The position numbers and the translations under genes were made by a program. A stretch of 64,000 bases of DNA from Fluviispira multicolorata. Its GTDB lineage: Bacteria; Bdellovibrionota_B; Oligoflexia; Silvanigrellales; Silvanigrellaceae. The stretch spans positions 372,001 to 436,000 of the forward strand of contig NZ_WFLN01000004.1 in NCBI RefSeq assembly GCF_009208585.1, read 5' to 3'. Shown here one piece after another: positions 46,164-55,878 of this stretch. The notes under the pieces are model-generated. The model did no database searches, had not been told where the DNA came from, and saw nothing but the letters and a program-made list of their open reading frames with translations. Positions within the stretch are counted from its first letter, which is position 1. The number at the start of each line of letters is the position of its first letter.

Positions 46164-49100
46164 CTATTTAAATAGATAAAAGCTCTCTCCCGACTCAAAT
46201 TGATACTTCGGCAAATTCATCTCCTCCCAATAAGTTTCATCTCTCTCATCGACATTTTTAGTATAGCAAAGAGCGCTCATGATGAGGTATTGGCGCTTTT
46301 TATCAGAATTGACATCAATGCGTTTTAATGAAAAATTATTTATAATATTCATATAGTTATGAACTTGCGTTAAATGTTCTGGCTTTTTTTTCCCTGTTTT
46401 GAAATCAACAATTAGAACGACTGCGATGTCAATTTCTTGATTTGCAATAAATTCAGTAAAATTTATGGAATTTTTGGTTGAAAAGTCATAAATATTTTCA
46501 AAACTGAAATCAGAAAACTTTTTTATTTCATACAATGCCAGAAAATCAAGTATATTTCTCGAAGAATTTAAAAAGTGCAGATGGTTTTCTTTTTTTGACC
46601 ATATTTCAAGCTCATGAAAGGTCTGATAAGCACTTTTTTCTAAAAGAAATTGAATTGAAGATTTACGTGCCTTTCGGTTTTCAACTGCTGCATGATAAAG
46701 AATTCCTTTATATATTTTACTTCTTTGTGTCTTTAATTTATTTAATATCTCTTTGATATTTTCTTTCTTAAAAGAGTTTAATTTTTCTTCGCTATGATCT
46801 AACTCTATTTCATCAGAATTTAATTGCTCTTCATTGTGAATAAAATCATATTTATTTTCAATTGTTTGGGCTGCAATTTTTGGTCCTAAGGTAAAATTTA
46901 TCTCATAAAATGGGTTTGATTTAGTGATTATTTTTTGTTTTTTATGAAATGAATGCAAAAACTGGGGACCATAATCATAAAATGCGATATTTTCACATTT
47001 TGAAACAAATTGATTGGGAGTTTCTTCTCCATCTTGATACCAAGGTTCAGGAGGAATGAGGGCAGGAAGACTTCTAGAACCTTTGCCTTTGGGTTTTTCA
47101 GGGCTTCTTAAAAAGAAATGTTGATCTAAATATCTTAAATAAACATCTTCCTCTAAATATTTTTGAAAAGGCAAATCCGTTGATTTTAAAAAGTGAAAAT
47201 CATCTCTCAATCCTTTTTCTTTTTGTCGCATAGGTTGAAATAAAATAAGATTCTTTTTTGCACGAGTGAATGCTGTATAAAAGACTCTTTGTCGTTCAAA
47301 ATCTTGTTCAATATGATTGCGTAATTTGGCAAACCAATGAATTTTATTTAGAGCTCCATTTTTTTTATATTCACTTTCATGATCATTTTCTAAAAAATTC
47401 AGATTTTGAATGCGCTGCATAATAGATAGAGAGTCATCATCATCTTGTAACCAAGAAATATCAAGGTACTTTGATGATTGCGATGTGGTGAATTTTCCAA
47501 AAGATTTGCTTGAACCAAATTTTGGTAAAAAGCAGACTACATTCCATTGTAATCCTTTAGCTCCATGCACAGTTTTAACTTCGAGAGCATCTTCCTTATT
47601 CTCAATTTTATTTTCAGTGTTTTCAATATCCCATTTGTCAATGCTTTCAGGTAATAAAAATTTATTAAAATTGTCTAATTTTTCTGCTTCATTTAAATTA
47701 TTTAAAATAATGGAGATTTTATTTTTCAGGAGCATTTGAAAGGATGGGGAAGCAAGTTTATTATTTAAAGATTTTGCAAAGGAATCCATTTTAGCGCAAA
47801 AAACAGAGGCCGCAAATTTTAATTGAGTATCTTCATGTAATTCAACAATTTCCCATCTTAAAAGTTGCCACGCTTTAAAAAAATTTTCCTTTGCAATATG
47901 TCTATATTTTTCAATTAAATTTAAAATTTTATTCTCAGTTAAGTTTTTAAACTTTAATTCTTTAAAGTACTCTTCAATGCTTTCATGTGAATAAGGTGAC
48001 AATGAGCTTTGCATAATCTCATATAAATCAAAGGAATCACCTTCAAATGCCAACAGTTTTGCTAAAGCTAAAGCAACATTCAACTCAGGTGAGTCATTAT
48101 TATCATCTTGGTTTTTTGCATTGCATTTAACAGGGACTCCAATTTCTCTTAACTTGTCTGTAACAGAGAGCGCATCTTTATTTGATTCGCATAAAAATAC
48201 ATATTCAGACCATTTTTCACTTCTTTCTTCTTTAAATCTCTTTAGGTGAGTTACAAACTTTGTTAAAGCATAGTCTTTTAACTTAATTTTATTTTCTGAA
48301 TAGGAGTCTTTTTTTTCATCACTGCTAAAACGATCAGGTAATAGAGATGCAGTTACAATAAACACCGAGGGTGATTGTAGCTGTGATTTATATACATCAT
48401 TCTTATTTTCACTTGGTAGATTTTTTAATCCAACTTCCAGTGGATTATCCGCAATAAATTTATGTAAAGCTTCTTTATAAAAATAAGAATCTTTAAAGGA
48501 GTTTGGAAAAAATGGATTTTGCCAAGAGAAAGTTATATTTGAGAGTTTATTAATTTCATATAATAATAGAGGAACGGAGCGAAAATTTTTTTTAAGCTCG
48601 ATATGTTTCCAGTGATTATCATTCTTTATACTTTGAAAGACATCCACACTGGCATTGCGAAAACCATATATACTTTGTTTTGGATCGCCAACAACTAACA
48701 TTCTTGCTTGACACTCTTGAACAAGATGAAATAAAATTGCATGTTGTATATGATTTGTGTCTTGATACTCATCGACAATGAGTTCTTGAATTTGTATAGG
48801 AATATTGTTTTTTAAATTTTCTTTTAAAAAAACCGTTCTATCAGCATAGGTTAACTCACCTTTTTGTAGTCTTTTTTCATATTGAAGACGGGCAATATTA
48901 TGCATTTTAAGCAATAAAAATAAAGTTGCAGGATGAATATTTTTAGCTGCAATACGAATTTCATTTTCAGTGGCAGCTAAAAAGCAGTCTGAACACATTG
49001 TTGATAGTAGGTTTTCTAATGTTCCTTTATTTTTTTTAAAACCTTTTTTAAAACCACCAGATAAAATAAAATCAATAGTAGCTGATTTTTCATATTCTGA

Positions 49101-49580
49101 AAAAGTATTATTTTTAAAGAAATTAGAAAGTGTGATATTAAGTTCTTGGCAAACAATATTTTCGTGGATCAATTGCAATTTGGGTGGCATGTATTTTGAT
49201 TCACTATTTTTTATATGATTTCCCCACCATGTTGGATAAATACACTGTACTAATTCTGCAAAAAAACTATCAATTGTTGAAATATGAATTAGAGGAAAAA
49301 GATCTTCTTTTAAATTTTCATTTCGTAATACTTTTTCAACTCGTTCTGCAATTTCAAAAGAAGCATCTTTAGAAAAAGTTACAACAAAGATTTTCGCAGG
49401 ACTTATTTGAATATTTGGATTTTTATGATGTAAGAGCCAATAAATACGTTCGGTAAGAACTTGCGTTTTTCCAGCTCCTGCGCCGGCTTCAATGATAAGA
49501 TGCTTTTGTAAATCTTTTTTATGAGGATAAAACTCTATACATTGCTTTTGTTCAATAGTTAGTTCAGCCATGGCCTTCAC
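46164..49580 (-). CDS. addA: AddA-type helicase-nuclease subunit
   Basis: ATP-dependent UvrD-family helicase with a C-terminal nuclease, acting on double-strand DNA ends for recombination. Walker A GAGAGKT lies at residues 33-39, Walker B LIVDEYQDTNH near 270, then GDPKQSIYGFRNA (motif III/IV) and VKTVHGAKGLQW (motif V). A PD-(D/E)XK nuclease signature VLIVDFKTGKK lies near 1058. 1138 residues from a GTG at 49580; an ATG at 49571 is an alternative. It overlaps addB by 17 bases. Confidence 0.9.
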   Translation of the reverse strand: MKAMAELTIEQKQCIEFYPHKKDLQKHLIIEAGAGAGKTQVLTERIYWLLHHKNPNIQISPAKIFVVTFSKDASFEIAERVEKVLRNENLKEDLFPLIHISTIDSFFAELVQCIYPTWWGNHIKNSESKYMPPKLQLIHENIVCQELNITLSNFFKNNTFSEYEKSATIDFILSGGFKKGFKKNKGTLENLLSTMCSDCFLAATENEIRIAAKNIHPATLFLLLKMHNIARLQYEKRLQKGELTYADRTVFLKENLKNNIPIQIQELIVDEYQDTNHIQHAILFHLVQECQARMLVVGDPKQSIYGFRNASVDVFQSIKNDNHWKHIELKKNFRSVPLLLYEINKLSNITFSWQNPFFPNSFKDSYFYKEALHKFIADNPLEVGLKNLPSENKNDVYKSQLQSPSVFIVTASLLPDRFSSDEKKDSYSENKIKLKDYALTKFVTHLKRFKEERSEKWSEYVFLCESNKDALSVTDKLREIGVPVKCNAKNQDDNNDSPELNVALALAKLLAFEGDSFDLYEIMQSSLSPYSHESIEEYFKELKFKNLTENKILNLIEKYRHIAKENFFKAWQLLRWEIVELHEDTQLKFAASVFCAKMDSFAKSLNNKLASPSFQMLLKNKISIILNNLNEAEKLDNFNKFLLPESIDKWDIENTENKIENKEDALEVKTVHGAKGLQWNVVCFLPKFGSSKSFGKFTTSQSSKYLDISWLQDDDDSLSIMQRIQNLNFLENDHESEYKKNGALNKIHWFAKLRNHIEQDFERQRVFYTAFTRAKKNLILFQPMRQKEKGLRDDFHFLKSTDLPFQKYLEEDVYLRYLDQHFFLRSPEKPKGKGSRSLPALIPPEPWYQDGEETPNQFVSKCENIAFYDYGPQFLHSFHKKQKIITKSNPFYEINFTLGPKIAAQTIENKYDFIHNEEQLNSDEIELDHSEEKLNSFKKENIKEILNKLKTQRSKIYKGILYHAAVENRKARKSSIQFLLEKSAYQTFHELEIWSKKENHLHFLNSSRNILDFLALYEIKKFSDFSFENIYDFSTKNSINFTEFIANQEIDIAVVLIVDFKTGKKKPEHLTQVHNYMNIINNFSLKRIDVNSDKKRQYLIMSALCYTKNVDERDETYWEEMNLPKYQFESGESFYLFK

Positions 49581-52383
49581 TTTCTTCAGCCTCAGGTTTT
49601 ATTTCGTTTGGAAGAGGGCAAATACTTTTAAAATCACAAAAATCACATTGTGCTGCTTGAACGGGTTTGGGATAAAAGTCACCTTCTTTTAGATTTTTGG
49701 CATACTCACTGAATTCATTATATATTTTTAAATATAAATCACTGTCTTTTTCTAATGGAGATTTAAAAATATAATTTAAAATAATATTCTTTTCTTCATC
49801 TAAATTTTTAAGCTGAAAGAGTGAAAATGATATTATTTTATGAAAATAATTTTTTTCTTCAGTAAGTAATTTTTGTGATGCCCATGCTAAGCTGTATAAA
49901 CCTCCTTGTACGCATAATTTAGCAGTTTTTTTATTTTTAAGTTCTGAAGGTAAAATTACTATACCGCTATTTTGTTTAGTTGCTTTAGAAGTTTTATAGT
50001 CGATAATATGCAATCCTTCAGAGGTGGCATCAATGCGATCAATTTTTCCAATAAATTTTAAATCTGACAATTCAAGTACAATATTGCGTTCTCTTTCAAG
50101 ACCTGTTTTTTTATTTGGAATATTTTGAGTAAATTCTTTTTCAAGCATTAGAAAGCGATAAAATGTTCTTTTAATGGTTTCTCGTTCAATATTTTTTTCA
50201 AATGTGCTTTTTACACTTTTCTCAATGCTCCATAAAATGTCAATTGCTTCTTTAAATGCAGAAAATATTTCAGAAGAATTTTGGCATTGGGAATTATCAA
50301 GAGCTGTTTTAAATAATGAATACCAGGTCTCTTTGTCAGAGCTTAAAAAAAGAGTTTCATTTTTTAATTCATGCAAAATACTTTCATATACAGACGACAT
50401 AACTTTACTATAATCTTCATTGCCAAGAAGAGTGACAAGCCTTGTGATTATTTGTTCGGCAATCATATGCATTTTTGTGCCGATGCTCATATAATCGATA
50501 TTTAAATTTTCATTTTTTAATTTTTTTATACCTAAAATATCTGTTAAAAAGTATTGAAGTGGACAAAGAATATATCTTTCAAATTCAGTGATTGAAAGAT
50601 ACTTCTTTTCATACAGAAATCGAGATTTCCAGTCAGTTATATAAAATTTTGGATCTTCGCTTTGAGAGTTGAGACGTAAGAATAAATTGGAAAAATGAGT
50701 GTCAGGAAGTTTTTGGCCAAGTTCAAATATATTCCTTTTTGGCTTTAAATATGTAGGAAAATTATCCAATTCTCTTGAGTTTTCAAGCCAAAATTCAATT
50801 GGTATTTGTTGTTCGCAGAGGTTTTTCCAATAACCTCTGTACATAATTTCACTTGCTGGAAGATCTATTAAAACTCCTTGTTTTCGCAGGAGTGAAATTG
50901 CATTGTTAAGCACTTTAACATGAAAACTTGATGATGTGGGCGCATGCGCACGACCTGCTGCAACTATTTTTTGGGGTAGAAATTTTCCATTAAGGAATGA
51001 TAAGGCTCTAGGAGATTTTGCAATAGGATGAGGTTCCCCAAGTGTGATGGTTTCTTTTTCAAGATTTCTTTGAAATAGTTTAAAAATGACATCGCTATTA
51101 ATTGTGTTAAAATTTATAGAATAATTTATTGCGATTTTAGATAATAGTTCTTCATCAGAAATGAGAGAAATTTTATCTAAGAAATTTTGAAAAAGATCGT
51201 CAATTTTAGGAAAGATATTTTTGGAATCTGTATAGGAAAAATTTTTATTTTGCCATTCTTCAAAATCACTTAAAGATAAATTATAAGATCCTCCCGCATC
51301 AGAACGAGTTTCTTTAAATGTACCGGGGTCAAAGTCCGCTAAAAGCGTGAGGGTCTCTTTTTCATTGAGCACATTGTTAAGCAAATCAAAATAATTGTGC
51401 TTATTTTCTGCCACATAATATGAAATATGACTATTTTGATTGTGCTCTTCACTTTCTAGATTTTGAGATGAGTTTTTGTATTTTTGGGTAAGTATAGTTC
51501 TTGAATCATAGAATGAGTTTGTTGTGAAATTTAAAATATCTCGTGCTTTGAGAATGGCTTTTTTAAATTCTGAGACTACTATACATTGAAAATTTCCTGG
51601 TTTTATACATTCATTATCTTTAATCTTTTCTATATGTTCAATATTTTTAATAGGATATTCAGGTGCAGAGATCCAAAGAATATTTCCTTTTAAAAACTTT
51701 TTTGGCAAAACTAATTCTTTGTTTAGTTCAGTATTAAAAAGATGATCTTTAAAAGATCCTTGTAAATATTCAGAAACCAAATTTTGCAATCGACTGTAAT
51801 TTTTTAATTCTAAAGATGCATATTGATAAGCGGCAATAATTTGTTTGAGTGCTATTTCATTAATTTCTTGAACAGAACGCGTACTTTCTTTTTCTTGAGT
51901 GCTTAAAATAAGTTGAACAAAATTTAAGTCGGGAGGCCAGGTAGCGTCGATAAGGGAAAGAATTTGTTTTGCCAATGGCAGTGAGTCATTGCCTGCATAA
52001 CCGAATAATTGCAAGATTATTTCTATAAGATTTTCTTGGTTTATGACATCAAGATAGGGTTTATGTATGAATGAAGGAAGTTCAGCTAATAGTTTTTTAT
52101 TCGTTGTTGCTGCAAGAGTAGAGCAAAAATTTTGTGCTAAACTGTCTAAAGTGTACATTGAAATGCCCATGATAGCATTTGTATTGTTTTGAGTGTGATT
52201 TTGTTTGTCAATCTCATAGAATAATTGATTGCGAATTGCTATTAAATCTTCTTTTCTTTCACAGATAACAGACCACTGAATATTATCTTCTTTTATCTGT
52301 TGATTGATAAAATTTTCTGCAAATTCTTTTATGCCTTTATGATTACACAGGAACATTGAATTTTCAAAGAAATCTTTTTTCAC
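49564..52383 (-). CDS. addB: AddB-type nuclease subunit with Fe-S cluster motif
   Basis: 939 residues. The C-terminal nuclease domain shows ITEFERYILCPLQYFL (Cys near residue 605), GKIDRID...HIIDYKTSK (PD-(D/E)XK residues near 780-800) and CDFCDFKSIC (Cys 913, 916, 922). The split Cys pattern matches the 4Fe-4S nuclease of AddB. The N-terminal helicase-like region lacks clear Walker motifs, as is usual for AddB. GTG start at 52383 with AAGGA upstream. Forms a DNA-repair operon with addA. Confidence 0.88.
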   Translation of the reverse strand: MKKDFFENSMFLCNHKGIKEFAENFINQQIKEDNIQWSVICERKEDLIAIRNQLFYEIDKQNHTQNNTNAIMGISMYTLDSLAQNFCSTLAATTNKKLLAELPSFIHKPYLDVINQENLIEIILQLFGYAGNDSLPLAKQILSLIDATWPPDLNFVQLILSTQEKESTRSVQEINEIALKQIIAAYQYASLELKNYSRLQNLVSEYLQGSFKDHLFNTELNKELVLPKKFLKGNILWISAPEYPIKNIEHIEKIKDNECIKPGNFQCIVVSEFKKAILKARDILNFTTNSFYDSRTILTQKYKNSSQNLESEEHNQNSHISYYVAENKHNYFDLLNNVLNEKETLTLLADFDPGTFKETRSDAGGSYNLSLSDFEEWQNKNFSYTDSKNIFPKIDDLFQNFLDKISLISDEELLSKIAINYSINFNTINSDVIFKLFQRNLEKETITLGEPHPIAKSPRALSFLNGKFLPQKIVAAGRAHAPTSSSFHVKVLNNAISLLRKQGVLIDLPASEIMYRGYWKNLCEQQIPIEFWLENSRELDNFPTYLKPKRNIFELGQKLPDTHFSNLFLRLNSQSEDPKFYITDWKSRFLYEKKYLSITEFERYILCPLQYFLTDILGIKKLKNENLNIDYMSIGTKMHMIAEQIITRLVTLLGNEDYSKVMSSVYESILHELKNETLFLSSDKETWYSLFKTALDNSQCQNSSEIFSAFKEAIDILWSIEKSVKSTFEKNIERETIKRTFYRFLMLEKEFTQNIPNKKTGLERERNIVLELSDLKFIGKIDRIDATSEGLHIIDYKTSKATKQNSGIVILPSELKNKKTAKLCVQGGLYSLAWASQKLLTEEKNYFHKIISFSLFQLKNLDEEKNIILNYIFKSPLEKDSDLYLKIYNEFSEYAKNLKEGDFYPKPVQAAQCDFCDFKSICPLPNEIKPEAEESEGHG

Positions 52384-52498
52384 AATACCAATCCTTATTC
52401 AAAAGCGCACTTCAAATGCGCATTTGTAGCCGGAGATTAAATGAACTCACTCGCATTGACAAATGGTGTGCTCATAATTTGTACTTTGTTTTGCGGAT

Positions 52499-53383
52499 TT
52501 AAACATTTCGATAAAGTGAGTTTAATCTTTCAAGAATATCTTGAGAATTTTGAATACAAAATGCTCCATTTTTTATAAGTTCATTGGTCCCTTCGCTGTT
52601 CATATTATCAATGCACCCTGGAACTGCTCCTACATCAACGCCCAATTCGCAGGCCGCATTGGCAGTGATAAGACTTCCACTCGTCAGAGTCGCTTCTATT
52701 ACAAGCACAAAGTCAGCGAGGGAAGCAATTGTTATATTTCGCTGCGGAAAATTCCATTTATGGGCTCTTTCTTGCATAGGAAACTCGCTAAAAATAAGAC
52801 CTTGAGGAGATTTTTTAAGTTTTTGAAAGAGAATGTGGTTGCTTGAGGGATAAGGGTTTTGCAGACCATTTCCTAAAATGCAACAAGAATTTCCATGCTG
52901 AAGGGCTACTTCCTGTGCAATGGTGTCAATTCCAATGGCACCGCCTGATACAACCGTGCAGCCTGCTAAAGCGAGCTCTTTAGCAAAGCGATATGCCTGT
53001 TCTCGTCCGTAAAGTGTGGGTTTTCTTGAACCAATGATAGCTACTTTAGGTGAACTTAAGATAGCTGGATTTCCAATATACTGAATAGCTAAAAGGTTGG
53101 GGTGAGGTATTCTTTTATGAACTGCACTTTCTAATTGATAACGAGTCAGAAATTTTATGCAGCTTTCTGCAATACTGTCGTTTTTATTTTCTAATATATC
53201 TATTAGTTTTTTTTGTTTTTCTTCATTGGCACAGCAGTGTGCAATAAAAATTTTGCTTTTAAAATTTTGATGATGGCGAGTTAAATACTCAAGTGCGCGC
53301 ATTCTCTCAAGTTGACTTAGATTTGTTTGTAAATACCAGTAGTCTATAGATTTTAAAGTATTGCGGGCTGGATTTTGGATCAT
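52499..53383 (-). CDS. dprA: DNA processing protein DprA/Smf
   Basis: Loads RecA on incoming single-stranded DNA in natural transformation. The Rossmann-like DprA core is clear: KVAIIGSRKPTLYGREQA, TVVSGGAIGIDTIAQEVAL, GLIFSEFP, FPQRNITIASLADFVLVIEA and TSGSLITANAACELG. At 294 residues it lacks the C-terminal winged-helix domain found in some members. AAAGG precedes the ATG. It lies downstream of a long AT-rich gap. Confidence 0.94.
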   Translation of the reverse strand: MIQNPARNTLKSIDYWYLQTNLSQLERMRALEYLTRHHQNFKSKIFIAHCCANEEKQKKLIDILENKNDSIAESCIKFLTRYQLESAVHKRIPHPNLLAIQYIGNPAILSSPKVAIIGSRKPTLYGREQAYRFAKELALAGCTVVSGGAIGIDTIAQEVALQHGNSCCILGNGLQNPYPSSNHILFQKLKKSPQGLIFSEFPMQERAHKWNFPQRNITIASLADFVLVIEATLTSGSLITANAACELGVDVGAVPGCIDNMNSEGTNELIKNGAFCIQNSQDILERLNSLYRNV

Positions 53384-53889
53384 ATTATACCTTTTTGCAG
53401 TTATATATTTGAACTTAATAAAAAGACTCTAGCTTTATAATGAAAGATTTTGAGTATGGTTGGGGGTGACTAGAATTTGGGGTTTATTTATAAAAACTGA
53501 ACAAAATTAAAATTGTAAAAAATATAATTTTTAATATATAATTTAAAATTATTTTATAAAATTATATATTATTTTTAATATTAAGAAATATTTTCCCAGT
53601 GCATAAGGTTTATGCAAGAAAGTAATTTGAAGAAGTGAAGGGTAAAAGTGCAAAATTCAGTTCAATTGCATTTAAAAAGTTCATATTTTTGACTCTTTCA
53701 AAAATATGACATGCAAAATATAAGATAAGCTTCCAAAATTACATAGGAAAATATTTGACTGGAGATTTGCAATATGATTTACTCTGTTTAAAGCCATTTA
53801 AGCTTAAATATGTGTCAAATTTTCTACATGTGCAAATTTTTTGCGCATCTAGCTCCTGTTTGTGTATTTTCTAGCCATGGAGGTTAAGC
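53384..53889. other. Long AT-rich intergenic region
   Basis: About 500 bases without a supportable gene, between the divergent dprA and the Cys-rich protein gene. The part from 53500 to 53590 is almost pure A/T. The only structured element I see is the inverted repeat at 53681-53709, listed separately. No tRNA-like or promoter consensus could be assigned with confidence. Confidence 0.5.
53681..53709. repeat. Perfect 12-base inverted repeat
   Basis: TCATATTTTTGA (53681-53692) pairs without mismatch with TCAAAAATATGA (53698-53709) around a 5-base loop CTCTT. It is about 180 bases upstream of the Cys-rich protein gene and 300 bases from dprA. No T-run follows, so it could be an operator, the end of an undetected small RNA, or a stability element. 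Confidence 0.5.
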
Positions 53890-54159
53890 ATGAAGGAGAG
53901 TCGCTGCCCATACCACGTAAAGCAAGGTTTGGTCGATGCTCAGGGGAAACTTGTGCTGAGCGAAGTTTGTGGAGTGAAATCGGCTTGTGGAGCCGCATGC
54001 ACTTTTGCTCCTTTTACAGAAAATTCACATAAAAGTTGTCCAAGATTCCTTGCGCATACGAGGGGTGGTGAACGTCAGGTGCTTGTGCCAAAGAACGATA
54101 TAGAGTATTTGCCAGAAGTGAGTGGTATGGGAAATTTTAGTGAGATTGATCTTTTGTGA
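53890..54159 (+). CDS. Small Cys-rich protein of unknown function
   Basis: 89 residues, not recognised. It has cysteines at 6, 27, 33, 37 and 50 (CGVKSACGAAC in the middle), which could bind a metal or Fe-S cluster. There is no signal peptide. GGAGG 7-8 bases before the ATG is strong. Its stop overlaps the start of the next gene by four bases (GTGA), so the two are probably co-translated and may act together. Confidence 0.6.
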   Translation: MKESRCPYHVKQGLVDAQGKLVLSEVCGVKSACGAACTFAPFTENSHKSCPRFLAHTRGGERQVLVPKNDIEYLPEVSGMGNFSEIDLL

Positions 54160-54794
54160 ATAGCTCTTTCGATATAAATAGTAAAAAGACGCAAATGCAA
54201 GCGACTATGACTTCCGATATTTTAGGAAGTGAAGTCGAAACATTTGATATCGGGACAAATGCATTGTTTAAGATAGCGTTATATCTTGGTGTGCCATCTG
54301 GTTCATCTGATGTAGATGATGTTTTTCTTGATATTTTAAAAAAATCTCTTTCACAAAATTCAAAGCTTTCCTTTCAGAGATTTTTCACATTGCTTTCCTT
54401 TCATTATTTCAAAAAAAGATTTGTTCCTCAAGCTATTTATGAAGTTAAGCAATTAAGAACAGATTGGTTGCTTGGGCAGTGTGTGGTTTCTGAGTTATCT
54501 GGTCTCGATTCCAAGGGAGCACAGCATTATTTTAATACTCTCGAGCAAAGAGTTTTTGTAGATTATATCACGGGATGGCCTTCACTTCACAATTGGCTTG
54601 AACTTGAATTTCAAAAAATTCGCAAAAAGTTTTTAATTTCATTATTAAAAAAGTATAGTAATTTTATTTTATTTTGGTGTCTTATAATTTTAGCTGTATT
54701 TATTGGCCTACATATTACTTCAAAAGAAAACTCCTTAACAATGTGGGAACAAATTCAGGGTTGGATTGGGTTTATCACTCAACGTTTGCGATAG
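54156..54794 (+). CDS. Uncharacterised protein with a C-terminal membrane anchor
   Basis: 212 residues from a GTG. The first 165 residues are soluble and mostly helical, with a Trp- and Tyr-containing stretch (VDYITGWPSLHNWLELEF). One hydrophobic segment (FILFWCLIILAVFIGLHIT) near residue 175 then anchors it, leaving about 20 residues on the other side. No family is recognised. It is coupled to the Cys-rich protein and overlaps the following DMT transporter tail to tail by 20 bases. Confidence 0.6.
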   Translation: MNSSFDINSKKTQMQATMTSDILGSEVETFDIGTNALFKIALYLGVPSGSSDVDDVFLDILKKSLSQNSKLSFQRFFTLLSFHYFKKRFVPQAIYEVKQLRTDWLLGQCVVSELSGLDSKGAQHYFNTLEQRVFVDYITGWPSLHNWLELEFQKIRKKFLISLLKKYSNFILFWCLIILAVFIGLHITSKENSLTMWEQIQGWIGFITQRLR

Positions 54795-55704
54795 TTGCTT
54801 TTTTTGTAGAAAATTTTTGTATCGAATTTATTATTTGCCTATAAAATGCGATAAAACTGCCTATGAGTTGTAGACATAAACCAAAAATCAAATTGCCTGT
54901 TATATTTAGATTTTCAAATAATATGGATAATATTATGCCAACTGCAGGAAAAAGTGTGACCATATAACTGGCATTAGCTGCTCCAATTCTTTTAATTAAA
55001 TTTAGAAAGCAGAGCCATGCTAAAAAAGAAGCAAAAACGGCTAAATATAAAAGGGATAGATAATAACTAGAGCCTACAGTTGAAATGACGGTTATTTTTT
55101 GTGGAATAAAGATCGATGTATAAAATGTCATTATTAAAATACTATAAAAAAGCCCCCACATATTTGCTTGAATTGGGGGTATATCTTTTTCCACATTTTT
55201 CATTGAAAAAACATCTCCAATAGATGTTAATACAGTGCCAAGAAGTGCAAGAATAATTCCATAGAAAGATAAATGTGCGTTTTGGAATGAATCTTTCAAA
55301 AGAAAGACTACACCTACTATGGAAATAAGTGCACCAGCTATAAGATTTCGGCTTAATTTCTGTCGTTTTATAATACTAAATAAAATAGGTGAAATAATAC
55401 TTTTAACTGAAAAAATAATAACAATATAACTTGAGATTAAGTAACCTGCTGCATAGTAAAACAAAATATAATTAACTGAAAAACTAAATGTTCCAAATAA
55501 TGCAAGAGTTGAGTGATCTGAAAATGAGAGTTTCTTTTTAGTATTTTTAAACATACCATTTAAAATTAAAAAAAGAACGAATGCAATAAGGAGCCGAAAT
55601 AAAACCGAATACTCTGAAGCAACAACTCCATATTGATATTTAGTGGCAAAATAGTTCCCGCCCCAAATGAGAGTGCAAGTTATAAATAAAATAAAATTTT
55701 GCAT
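54775..55704 (-). CDS. DMT-superfamily EamA-type transporter
   Basis: About 309 residues with ten hydrophobic segments and the two-EamA-domain layout: CTLIWGGNYFATKY at the start and a second domain beginning YGIILALLGTVLTSIGDVFSM. The family exports amino acids or metabolites; the substrate is unknown. I start at the ATG at 55704 (AAAGG upstream); the frame continues to 55785 without a hydrophobic start. Confidence 0.85.
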   Translation of the reverse strand: MQNFILFITCTLIWGGNYFATKYQYGVVASEYSVLFRLLIAFVLFLILNGMFKNTKKKLSFSDHSTLALFGTFSFSVNYILFYYAAGYLISSYIVIIFSVKSIISPILFSIIKRQKLSRNLIAGALISIVGVVFLLKDSFQNAHLSFYGIILALLGTVLTSIGDVFSMKNVEKDIPPIQANMWGLFYSILIMTFYTSIFIPQKITVISTVGSSYYLSLLYLAVFASFLAWLCFLNLIKRIGAANASYMVTLFPAVGIILSILFENLNITGNLIFGLCLQLIGSFIAFYRQIINSIQKFSTKKATIANVE

Positions 55705-55878
55705 GATGACAAGCCTTTCGGATTTTTCGAGAGCATTTAAAAATGATTTAAATGCTCTCGAAAATATATCACTAATATAATGCATAAAAATTTTTATTTA
55801 AAAATTAAAAATGATTTTTTATTGATTGCATTTTTTTAACACTTCTATGAGTTGCTTCGGTGGAGATTGAAAGAGATT

